Source: Micromonosporaceae bacterium (GTDB lineage Bacteria; Actinomycetota; Actinomycetes; Mycobacteriales; Micromonosporaceae). Taken from it: a DNA stretch of 15,198 nucleotides. Made by a program: the position numbers and the translations under genes. This document shows positions 7,462 to 12,817 of the stretch, in pieces. The DNA lies in NCBI GenBank assembly GCA_019690055.1, contig JADGGF010000046.1:1-15198 (forward strand), read 5' to 3'. The notes beneath the pieces are model-generated. The model did not search any database. It saw only the letters and a list, made by a program, of their open reading frames with translations, and had not been told where the DNA came from. Each line of letters starts with the position of its first letter. Within the stretch, counting starts at the first letter, position 1.

Positions 7462-8265
7462 CTACCCGACGACGTTGCGGACGAACAGGGCCAGGAAGCC
7501 GGCGCACAGCACGGCATTGGGAATCATGCAGACCACGATGCCGAGCCGAGGGGTCCGGTTGACCGTCTGCCCGGGCGGCGCCGGGAAGAGCGTGCCGATC
7601 GTGAGGTAGCCGGCGAGGAACGCGAGCGCGGGCAGGACGAGCAGGCACAGCGGCGCGGCCATCGGCAGGCTGGCCATCTCGTCGAGCAGCAGGAACAGGT
7701 ATGCCTGCACGACGAGCACCGGCACGGAGTACGCCCCGTAGACGGCGGCGTTGCGCAGGCGTACCCCGCGGCCGGCCCCAGCGACGCCGGCCGGCGGGGC
7801 CGCGCCGCTCGGGGTAGCGCTCGCGGAGGTGGTGCCGGCTGGTGTGCTCGGGGCGGCCGAGGACTGAGTGGGGATGCCGAGCGAGCCACCGGCCCCGACC
7901 AGCGGGCCGACCTCGCCGGACCCGGGCGCCCGGCCCTCGACGGCCGCGTCCACGGCGGTCAGGGTGGTGTCGATCGTGCGCAGCGCGCGGGCGACCGGCC
8001 CGGCGGAGAGGTCGCCGAACGCCTGAGCCGCGATGGCGATCTCGGCGGGCGTCGGAACCAGCGCCGGCAGCGGACCGCCGGTCTGGGTCGCGGCCTGGGT
8101 GAGCCGGCCGGCCTGCGCCGCGATGCGCTGCCGAAGACCGGGCAGCTCCTCGGCGGCGACACCCGCCCGGTCAGCCGCCTCCACCATGGCCGCCACCTGC
8201 CGATGCCAGGCGACCGCCTGAGCCATGTGCGCTCCCGACACCGAGCGCGGGACCGGATCCGCCAC
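7462..8265 (-). CDS. Membrane protein of unknown function with three C-terminal transmembrane helices
   Basis: I do not recognise a named family. The 267-residue product has an Ala/Gln-rich helical N-terminal domain (about 1-110) including possible coiled coil (AAEELPGLRQRIAAQAGRL), a Gly/Pro/Ser/Thr-rich flexible linker (about 111-167) and three hydrophobic helices (about 173-194, 202-227, 240-262). There is no signal peptide, so the N-terminal domain is likely cytoplasmic and the protein tethered through its C-terminal part. The GTG start at 8265 is fixed by a -10 box TAGCCT ending 6 nt upstream on the minus strand. It is divergent from the gene pair at 8483/8533 and convergent with folE, so it is a single-gene transcript. 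Confidence 0.8.
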   Translation of the reverse strand: MADPVPRSVSGAHMAQAVAWHRQVAAMVEAADRAGVAAEELPGLRQRIAAQAGRLTQAATQTGGPLPALVPTPAEIAIAAQAFGDLSAGPVARALRTIDTTLTAVDAAVEGRAPGSGEVGPLVGAGGSLGIPTQSSAAPSTPAGTTSASATPSGAAPPAGVAGAGRGVRLRNAAVYGAYSVPVLVVQAYLFLLLDEMASLPMAAPLCLLVLPALAFLAGYLTIGTLFPAPPGQTVNRTPRLGIVVCMIPNAVLCAGFLALFVRNVVG

Positions 8266-8277
8266 GAGGGCAGGCTA
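8266..8277 (-). promoter_or_regulatory. Candidate leaderless -10 box for the minus-strand membrane-protein gene
   Basis: On the minus strand, TAGCCT (8277-8272) is followed by 6 nt and then the GTG start at 8265. There is no Shine-Dalgarno sequence between. No clear -35 is seen. Confidence 0.5.
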
Positions 8278-8289
8278 CCGGTCCGTCGC

Positions 8290-8397
8290 TGGCCCGGGTG
8301 GGAACCGTCGCCGGGCCAGGTCGCTGCGGGCGCCCAGACGGTGACCACCGAGGCGGCTCCGGGCGCCGTCGATGCCCAGAGCGTCGCCCCCTGGGCA
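8290..8397. promoter_or_regulatory. Two inverted repeats in the divergent intergenic region
   Basis: The 217 bp between the divergent starts (8266-8482) contain no gene I can support but have two perfect inverted repeats: TGGCCCGG (8290-8297) / CCGGGCCA (8311-8318) with a 13-nt centre, and TGCCCAG (8373-8379) / CTGGGCA (8391-8397) with an 11-nt centre. The first lies where the -35 region of the minus-strand promoter should be. They could be operators or hairpins; in DNA this rich in G and C chance symmetry is possible. Confidence 0.3.
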
Positions 8398-8470
8398 GGC
8401 GGCGCAACCGCGCCACGCCCGGGTTTCCAGCACGCCGGGGCAGGGTGCGCGATCGGTCGGGGGTTGTCGC

Positions 8471-8482
8471 TACGGTGTGCGC
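8471..8482 (+). promoter_or_regulatory. Candidate leaderless -10 box upstream of the 17-codon leader ORF
   Basis: TACGGT (8471-8476) ends 6 nt before ATG 8483. This predicts an mRNA starting at that ATG, with the larger gene at 8533 beginning about 50 nt inside the transcript. Confidence 0.5.
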
Positions 8483-8536
8483 ATGGAGCTGAGCCTGCCC
8501 CTCCGCGTACCGGCGCGTGGCTCGGGGCGAACGTGA
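8483..8536 (+). CDS. Possible 17-residue leader peptide, coupled to the downstream gene
   Basis: The ORF encodes MELSLPLRVPARGSGRT. Its ATG sits exactly where a leaderless start is expected from the TACGGT box, and its TGA (8534-8536) overlaps the GTG (8533-8535) of the downstream gene in the GTGA arrangement typical of translational coupling. No start codon in the frame of the large gene lies between the -10 box and GTG 8533, so if the promoter is right, ribosomes loading on the 5' end must translate this peptide first. Composition is unremarkable (Arg/Pro/Leu) and no attenuator-like codon run is seen. Existence as a translated ORF is inference. Confidence 0.45.
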   Translation: MELSLPLRVPARGSGRT

Positions 8537-9885
8537 CCGACGAGATCGTTCCCCGCACGCTGGCCCGGCTGCGCCGCACGGACCCGGCGGCGGCGCGGCG
8601 GGCGGAGCGCGCGCTGGGTGAGCTGCTCGGCGCCACGCTCGCCGCCGAGGAGCGGGGCGAGGCTGGCCTGGCGGACCTCACCCAACACGGTCTGCAGGCG
8701 TACCTGTGGTACCAGCTGCCGAATGGACCCGAGCCGCAGCTCACCGCGGCCGCGTTGCAGAGCTTCTTCGATCTGGCCGAGATGCACCGGTACGCCGCCG
8801 TGGCGGGATCGACGCAGACGAAGGAGGTGCTGCGCACCTACGAGGAGCAGGGCAGCACGGCCGGGATGCGGGCGGCGGCCAGGGCGATGGACGCGTCCGG
8901 GGTGCTGCCGCCGGACCTGCCCGAGCTCGAGTGGGGCGAGCTGATGGGTCCGGTCGAGGCGGACGCGTACCAGCGCATCGCGGTCACCCTGGAGCTCGCG
9001 CTCGCCACCGGCGAGTTGCGTCCGGGCAGCCGCGGATGGCGGATGACCCAGCAGCGGCTGGCGCGGCACCAGCTCACCATGCCCCGCCCCGAGGGGACGC
9101 TGCTCGACCGGGTGCGGGCCGAGCGCCTGGCCACCTGGGCGGACATCGGGGGGACGCAGCGGCGGGCGCTCGCCGACACGATCCTGCCCGACCTCCTGGT
9201 CGAGCCCACCCCGCCGCGCGACGTGGCCGAACGCATCTCCCCCATTCAGTGGCTGCTCGAACTCGCGGCCGGCCGGCCCGGCGACGATCCCGGTGTCCCG
9301 CTGACGGTCACGGGCAACCTGGCCCGGCGGGTGGTGTTGGAGGCGTCGGAGCGGTTCGCCTGGTGGGATCCGCGCGATCGGCCACCGCGCTCCGAGTCCG
9401 ACATCTGGCAGCTGTCCGAGCTGCGGGCCATCCTGCACCGGGCCGGCGCCGTCCGTCGGTCGGGGCGGCGCCTGCTGCTCGGTACCCGAGGACGGGCGGT
9501 GCTCGGCGATTCCCTGGCCCAGTGGACCATGGCGATGTCGCTGCTCATCGACGAGAGTGAGTTCGAGGCGGCGGCCCAGGAGGCGGCGCTCCTGTTGCTG
9601 CTGCGCTCGAACGGGATGGTCGAGGAGCGGGAGCTGGTCACGGAGGTGGCCGGGGTGCTCGCCGACTCCGGCTGGCGGGAGACCGGCGACGGATCACCAC
9701 CCGACGATCTCGACGTGACGCGGGCCGTGTGGGACCTGCTGCGCCGCTGCCGGCTGTGGGCGCTGGTCGATGAGGGGCGGGGCCCCGGGTTCAGCACGCG
9801 GTTGCGCCTCTCCGAGGCCGGCGTACGGGCCGCCCACTTGGCGCTGCGCCTGCTGGCGCTGCGTCCCCGCCTGGATTCCCCGTAG
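8533..9885 (+). CDS. Conserved-looking cytoplasmic protein of unknown function with winged-helix-like segments
   Basis: A 450-residue soluble protein with no signal peptide or membrane helix. I cannot name its family with certainty. Residues about 255-325 (from VPLTVTGNLARRVV through SELRAILHRAGAVRRSGRRLLLGTRGRAVL) resemble a winged-helix-like domain I associate with the C-terminal part of actinobacterial pRiA4b ORF-3-type proteins; a second Leu-rich helical region with a similar closing pattern follows to the C-terminus. The N-terminal 200 residues are predicted helical, with Trp/Tyr-rich LQAYLWYQLP. GTG 8533 is chosen because it is the first usable start after the promoter and overlaps the leader ORF stop. 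The gene ends with a strong hairpin, and a second uncharacterised gene follows 113 bp later with its own promoter. Function unknown. Confidence 0.75.
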   Translation: MTDEIVPRTLARLRRTDPAAARRAERALGELLGATLAAEERGEAGLADLTQHGLQAYLWYQLPNGPEPQLTAAALQSFFDLAEMHRYAAVAGSTQTKEVLRTYEEQGSTAGMRAAARAMDASGVLPPDLPELEWGELMGPVEADAYQRIAVTLELALATGELRPGSRGWRMTQQRLARHQLTMPRPEGTLLDRVRAERLATWADIGGTQRRALADTILPDLLVEPTPPRDVAERISPIQWLLELAAGRPGDDPGVPLTVTGNLARRVVLEASERFAWWDPRDRPPRSESDIWQLSELRAILHRAGAVRRSGRRLLLGTRGRAVLGDSLAQWTMAMSLLIDESEFEAAAQEAALLLLLRSNGMVEERELVTEVAGVLADSGWRETGDGSPPDDLDVTRAVWDLLRRCRLWALVDEGRGPGFSTRLRLSEAGVRAAHLALRLLALRPRLDSP

Positions 9886-9886
9886 T

Positions 9887-9912
9887 CGACCGGCGGTCGG
9901 CCGGACCGGTCG
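9887..9912 (+). terminator. Putative terminator hairpin after the 8533-9885 gene
   Basis: CGACCGG (9887-9893) and CCGGTCG (9906-9912) are perfect 7-bp arms around a 12-nt loop, beginning 2 bp after the stop codon. No U-tract follows. Confidence 0.45.
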
Positions 9913-9986
9913 CCCATCTGTGAGTCGCTATCTGTCTGTAACGCGGGCCTGTGGCGCGTCACGCCCGGTCAGGCTGCGGCACGGTC

Positions 9987-9998
9987 TACGCTCGCGGC
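9987..9998 (+). promoter_or_regulatory. Candidate leaderless -10 box upstream of GTG 9999
   Basis: TACGCT (9987-9992) ends 6 nt before the GTG at 9999. This decides the start: an in-frame GTG at 9951 lies upstream of the promoter and would not be on the transcript. Confidence 0.5.
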
Positions 9999-11303
9999 GT
10001 GGCCGCGCGGTCCCTGCTCACCCGTTCGCGCATGCCCCGGTGGCACGTCGGGGTGTTCCGGGGTCGCCGCAGCGGTCCGCCGGCGGTGCAGGAGCCGCTT
10101 TTCGAGATCGAGCTGCGGCCGGAGCGGCGCTACTTCCGGCAGATCCTGCAGGCGCTTACGGGGGCGCTCACGGATACCGACCAGCTCCGGGCCGAGGTCG
10201 CGGTGAGCCGGGTGCTCGGGGTGATCTGGGCCAGCGACCCCGAGCGCAACGGCGGGACCGAGGAGGCGTTCGGCCGGGGTCTGGTCGACTTCGCTCGGCA
10301 GCAGACCCACCCCGCGGCGGCCAACCTGCTGCGGGTGCTCGCCGTCATGGCCACCATCCGCGAGGTTCGGCAGGCCGCCGCGGCCGCGCTGGCCGTACGG
10401 CCGTGGCCGGCCGCCCCGTGGGACCCGCCCGTGGGCGAGGTGGTCGTCGGGCGGTGCTGGGTCGTCGAGGACGCGTTCGGCGACCACGCGACGGTGCTGT
10501 GCGAGTACGGGTACGGCCCGGACCTGCGCACGGCGCCCCGCCACGGCATCGCGGTGCACATAGACCGGATCGCGCAGGGAGCGGCCGTCGATGTGTCGCT
10601 GGTGGACGACGTCGACGCCGCCGAGCTGGAGCTGCGCGTGGGCGCCGACCATGCCAAGGACGAGTTCCGGCGGGTCGAGCCGGGCTGGGCGGGCGCGGTG
10701 CTGGAGCAGGCGTTGGCCCGCACCGATCACGTCCCGGACGTCCCGGTGGCACCGACATTCGCGCCGTTGCGGGCGCTCGCCCTGGCGCGGGTGAGGGCGC
10801 TTCCGGTCTCCAGCCTGGAGCTGGTGCAGAGCCCGGCGTGGCCGGCCCCGCCGGGATCGGCGGCCGGGTCGGCGTGGTCGGGGGCCGGGGCGGCCGACCA
10901 GCGAGCGGCGATCATCGCCGAGTTCTGTCGCAGCCCCGAGGCAGGGTCGTTGTCCACGATCCCGCCCATGCGGGTGGCCGGGCTCGCGGGCCTGCTACTG
11001 GAGTTCGCGGCCCGCATCGATCCGGCCGACCTGCTGCGGGTCAGCCCGGGGCGGGTCGAGGGGTTCCTCGACTGGCTGCCCGCGGCGCTGCGGGCGAAGC
11101 CCGACGGGGCCGACTCCGTGTCGGCGGAATCCGTGGGAGCGCCGCCGGACGCCGCTGCGGCCGGGTCGCCGGCGGAGGTGGCCGCGGTCGTGCGGGCCTG
11201 GACGGCCTGGGCGGCGCGGCAGGCCGGCACGTCGCTGTTGACCCGGGACGCGCTCGCCCGGGTGGTCGACGAGATCCTCGAGGACTACCTGCGGGCCGAC
11301 TGA
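9999..11303 (+). CDS. Uncharacterised actinobacterial protein, 434 residues
   Basis: I do not recognise a named domain. The protein is soluble, without signal peptide or membrane helix. Three parts can be seen: an N-terminal helical region with basic start and ERRYFRQILQAL (about 1-130); a central alpha/beta part containing the acidic VDVSLVDDVDAAELELR segment after HIDRIA (His187 onward); and a C-terminal helical part (from about residue 305) with the pattern IIAEFCRSPEA ... LLEFAARIDP ... LLRVSPGRVEGFLDWLPAALR followed by a Trp-containing helix. That C-terminal pattern recurs in actinobacterial hypothetical proteins as I remember them, but no function is known to me. An Ala/Gly/Ser/Pro linker lies before it (about 10830-10890). 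The start is set by the -10 box at 9987. It follows the other unknown protein gene in the same direction and may act with it. Confidence 0.72.
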   Translation: MAARSLLTRSRMPRWHVGVFRGRRSGPPAVQEPLFEIELRPERRYFRQILQALTGALTDTDQLRAEVAVSRVLGVIWASDPERNGGTEEAFGRGLVDFARQQTHPAAANLLRVLAVMATIREVRQAAAAALAVRPWPAAPWDPPVGEVVVGRCWVVEDAFGDHATVLCEYGYGPDLRTAPRHGIAVHIDRIAQGAAVDVSLVDDVDAAELELRVGADHAKDEFRRVEPGWAGAVLEQALARTDHVPDVPVAPTFAPLRALALARVRALPVSSLELVQSPAWPAPPGSAAGSAWSGAGAADQRAAIIAEFCRSPEAGSLSTIPPMRVAGLAGLLLEFAARIDPADLLRVSPGRVEGFLDWLPAALRAKPDGADSVSAESVGAPPDAAAAGSPAEVAAVVRAWTAWAARQAGTSLLTRDALARVVDEILEDYLRAD

Positions 11304-11497
11304 CGGTTCTGTCGTCGGCTCGGCGGATGGCCCGTCTCGTCCGGGCGGACAGCCAGCATTTGTTGACGCGTCCAGTCCGGTATCAGAGGCAGCGCGGAGC
11401 ACAGCGGCGCTGGCCGGCCCTTCGGCCCACCCGGGGTCGCTGGTCGTCCCGGCAAAGTCGACCCGTAGTGGCTGGCGACGGGCGGGCATGGTCCGGC

Positions 11498-11509
11498 TAC
11501 CCTTCGGGC
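11498..11509 (+). promoter_or_regulatory. Candidate leaderless -10 box upstream of GTG 11510
   Basis: TACCCT (11498-11503) ends 6 nt before the GTG at 11510. The rest of the 206-bp gap after the preceding gene (11304-11509) holds no supported gene; a TTGACG at 11363 and TATCAG at 11381 are only 12 bp apart and so do not form a standard promoter. Confidence 0.5.
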
Positions 11510-11944
11510 GTGACGCCAACGCGCTCTCGGAGCAAAGCCCCGGTCATCTTCGCGATCCTGGGCATCCTCGCGGCCCTCACTGTCGGCGGCGCCTACGTCT
11601 ACCGCGAGTGGTCGGGGCGCAGCCAGCTCACCCCGGAGCAGACCGTGGACGAGTTCCTGACTGCGGTCTTCGCGGGGGACACCGAACGCGTGGCCGTGGT
11701 GATCTGCGACGGGTGGGATCCCGAGCAGGCGGTCCGTCGGACCCGGGCGGCCATCCCCACCGGGGCGAACGTGACCTGGGATCGCATCCGTGTGCTCACC
11801 GCCGACGAGGAGCGGGCGGTGGTGCGGGCCACCCTGGGTCTGCGGCCGTTCTTCGACGAGGAGATCAGCGACACCGTCCAGTGGACGTTTAACCTCGTCG
11901 ATGAGGGTGGATGGCGCGTCTGCGAGGCTCGCCCCCTGACCTGA
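11510..11944 (+). CDS. Small membrane-anchored protein with NTF2/DUF4878-like extracytoplasmic domain
   Basis: A 144-residue protein: a basic N-terminus (TPTRSRSK), one hydrophobic helix (about 12-30) and a ~110-residue domain outside the membrane. The pattern LTPEQTVDEFLTAVFAGDTERVAVVICD, followed later by strands ending TVQWTFNLVDEGGWRVCEARP, is typical of the DUF4878/NTF2-like fold found in many actinobacterial lipoproteins and membrane proteins. Cys66 and Cys138 could form a disulfide (inference). No lipobox is present, so it is an anchored membrane protein and not a lipoprotein. GTG 11510 is chosen over the longer open frame because of the -10 box and because the hydrophobic helix then lies at the usual place. 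Role unknown. Confidence 0.8.
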   Translation: MTPTRSRSKAPVIFAILGILAALTVGGAYVYREWSGRSQLTPEQTVDEFLTAVFAGDTERVAVVICDGWDPEQAVRRTRAAIPTGANVTWDRIRVLTADEERAVVRATLGLRPFFDEEISDTVQWTFNLVDEGGWRVCEARPLT

Positions 11945-11952
11945 CACCCACT

Positions 11953-12015
11953 GGGGCGCCGACCTCCACTGCGTTTAAGTAAGTCTCCCGGCCGCCGGGG
12001 CTCGGTCGGCGTCCC
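11953..12015. terminator. Long-range stem with inner hairpin between convergent genes
   Basis: GGGGCGCCGACC (11953-11964) pairs with GGTCGGCGTCCC (12004-12015) over 12 positions with one G-U in the + strand RNA. Inside lies a second hairpin CCCGG (11987-11991) / CCGGG (11995-11999). The element begins 8 bp after the stop of the small membrane-protein gene and lies 54 bp beyond the stop of the minus-strand VOC gene, fitting a bidirectional terminator. The loop carries an AT-rich patch (GTTTAAGTAAG). Confidence 0.45.
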
Positions 12016-12068
12016 GGTCCACCGGTCGCTGCATCAATGCGTGCGTGCCCGTACGCTGGCCTCACGGC

Positions 12069-12467
12069 TCACGTTGATCTGGTCCGGGCGAGCTCGGTTT
12101 CGCTGCGGAGAATGCAGAACTCGTTGCCCTCCGGGTCGGCGAGCACGACCCAACCCGTGCCGTCGGGGTTGCGTCGATCGTGCTGCACCGTCGCGCCCGC
12201 CGCGAGGAGTCGGGCGAGTTCCTCGTCGCGCGTCCCCTCTCGCGGGCGTAGGTCGAAGTGAATGCGGTTCTTCACCTGCTTGCGGTCGGGCACCTCGATG
12301 AAGAGGATCCGGTGCCGCCCATCGGGAGAGATAATCATGCATTCTTCGTGCCCGGGCTCATTCGGATCGTCGGGGTCCTCGGCGTAGCCGAGCACCTGCG
12401 CCCACCAGACGGACAGTTCGTAGGCGTTGGCGCAGTCCACGGTCGTGTGCGAGATGTACGAGGTCAT
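12069..12467 (-). CDS. VOC (glyoxalase/bleomycin-resistance fold) family protein
   Basis: A 132-residue single-domain protein of the vicinal-oxygen-chelate superfamily, close in pattern to the glyoxalase-like group common in actinobacteria. Features: opening strand ISHTTVDCANAYELSVWWAQVLGY, middle IHFDLRP strand and closing GWVVLADPEGNEFCIL. Possible metal-site residues are His8 of the opening strand, His in IHFDL and Glu in GNEFCIL (inference from the fold). The substrate cannot be told. Two in-frame ATGs exist, at 12476 and 12467; I choose 12467 because family members begin right at this point (MTSYISHTTVDC) and because it overlaps the stop of a small upstream ORF as ATGA. It is convergent with the small membrane-protein gene. 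Confidence 0.88.
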   Translation of the reverse strand: MTSYISHTTVDCANAYELSVWWAQVLGYAEDPDDPNEPGHEECMIISPDGRHRILFIEVPDRKQVKNRIHFDLRPREGTRDEELARLLAAGATVQHDRRNPDGTGWVVLADPEGNEFCILRSETELARTRST

Positions 12468-12625
12468 GCTCCGCATTCTGCCGGTTCGCCGCGGTCAGGA
12501 GAATGCGGCCGTCGCTCCCAGCGCCGGATGAAGCGGTACCGTCGCTCGGCTTCGTCAACCGCCTGGTCGATGGCCGGGTCATGGGTTTCCTGTGCGTGAG
12601 ACCGGAGTTGACGCTGCCGGGTCAT
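12464..12625 (-). CDS. Possible 53-residue protein of unknown function upstream of and coupled to the VOC gene
   Basis: On the minus strand an ATG at 12625 opens a 53-codon frame that closes with TGA at 12466-12464, overlapping the VOC start ATG (12467-12465) as ATGA. The product begins MTRQRQLRSHAQETHDP, has a charged amphipathic helix AVDEAERRYRFIRRWERR and ends EPAECGA. Third codon positions are mostly G/C, though less strongly than in neighbouring genes. No good Shine-Dalgarno sequence or TANNNT box sits right before the ATG. The overlap and the helix are the arguments for it; a chance ORF of this length is not excluded. No homologue is known to me. Confidence 0.4.
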   Translation of the reverse strand: MTRQRQLRSHAQETHDPAIDQAVDEAERRYRFIRRWERRPHSPDRGEPAECGA

Positions 12626-12738
12626 TGCGGAGCACAGCTCGGCCGGGGGCCAGCGAGAAGGCGATCTTCAGCCGTCGCCCCAATTGATACCTCGATTAGT
12701 GCACATTGATCGTAGGCTTGCCAGTGCCGCGCTACCTC

Positions 12739-12768
12739 TTGCCTGCGTCGATCTCTCGCTGGTATAAA
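12739..12768 (+). promoter_or_regulatory. Candidate sigma70-type promoter of the chitinase gene
   Basis: TTGCCT (12739-12744) and TATAAA (12763-12768) are separated by 18 bp. The -10 is close to consensus and lies in a markedly AT-rich island (12760-12805) unlike the rest of the window. The start site would fall near 12775, giving a ~43-nt leader with a good ribosome binding site (GGGAG, 12808-12812, 5 nt before the ATG), in contrast to the leaderless genes nearby. The upstream gap 12626-12738 has no supported gene; it carries ATTGAT twice, 22 bp apart (12683 and 12705). Confidence 0.5.
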
Positions 12769-12783
12769 AGAAAGTAGATGTTT

Positions 12784-12798
12784 GTTAGGCGTCTTAAC
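12784..12798 (+). promoter_or_regulatory. Imperfect palindrome in the chitinase leader, candidate operator
   Basis: GTTAGGCGTCTTAAC is an imperfect palindrome (arms GTTAGG and CTTAAC, one mismatch) about 10-25 nt after the predicted transcription start, where a bound repressor would block transcription. It resembles GTTAGGAAA-N-TTTCCTAAC-like sites that I recall in front of secreted polysaccharide-degrading enzymes of actinomycetes; that comparison is from memory and unverified. The DasR-type TGGTCTAGACCA sites of Streptomyces chitinase promoters are not seen. Confidence 0.4.
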
Positions 12799-12817
12799 TA
12801 ATTCGCTGGGAGTCGCC

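Noticed and set aside
7258..8532. Long upstream extension of the 8533-9885 frame to a start inside folE
   Set aside because: The extension overlaps folE and the antisense membrane-protein gene, has low-complexity composition, and lies upstream of the -10 box at 8471.
9951..9998. Earlier GTG start for the 434-residue protein
   Set aside because: It precedes the -10 box at 9987 that is placed 6 nt before GTG 9999, so it would not be on the transcript.
11363..11386. TTGACG and TATCAG as a promoter in the 11304-11509 gap
   Set aside because: The spacing is only 12 bp, too short for a standard promoter.
9770..11509. Long upstream extension of the 11510-11944 frame
   Set aside because: It overlaps the better-supported 9999-11303 gene in another frame; only the part from GTG 11510 has a membrane helix and a promoter placed as expected.
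12468..12476. Earlier ATG (12476) for the VOC protein
   Set aside because: It adds only three residues (MRS), lacks a ribosome binding site, and misses the ATGA overlap; family members begin at the second Met.
12034..12599. Plus-strand open frames across the VOC gene
   Set aside because: They are antisense to a clear VOC domain and have no supporting start signals, although a TACGCT at 12051 resembles a -10 box.
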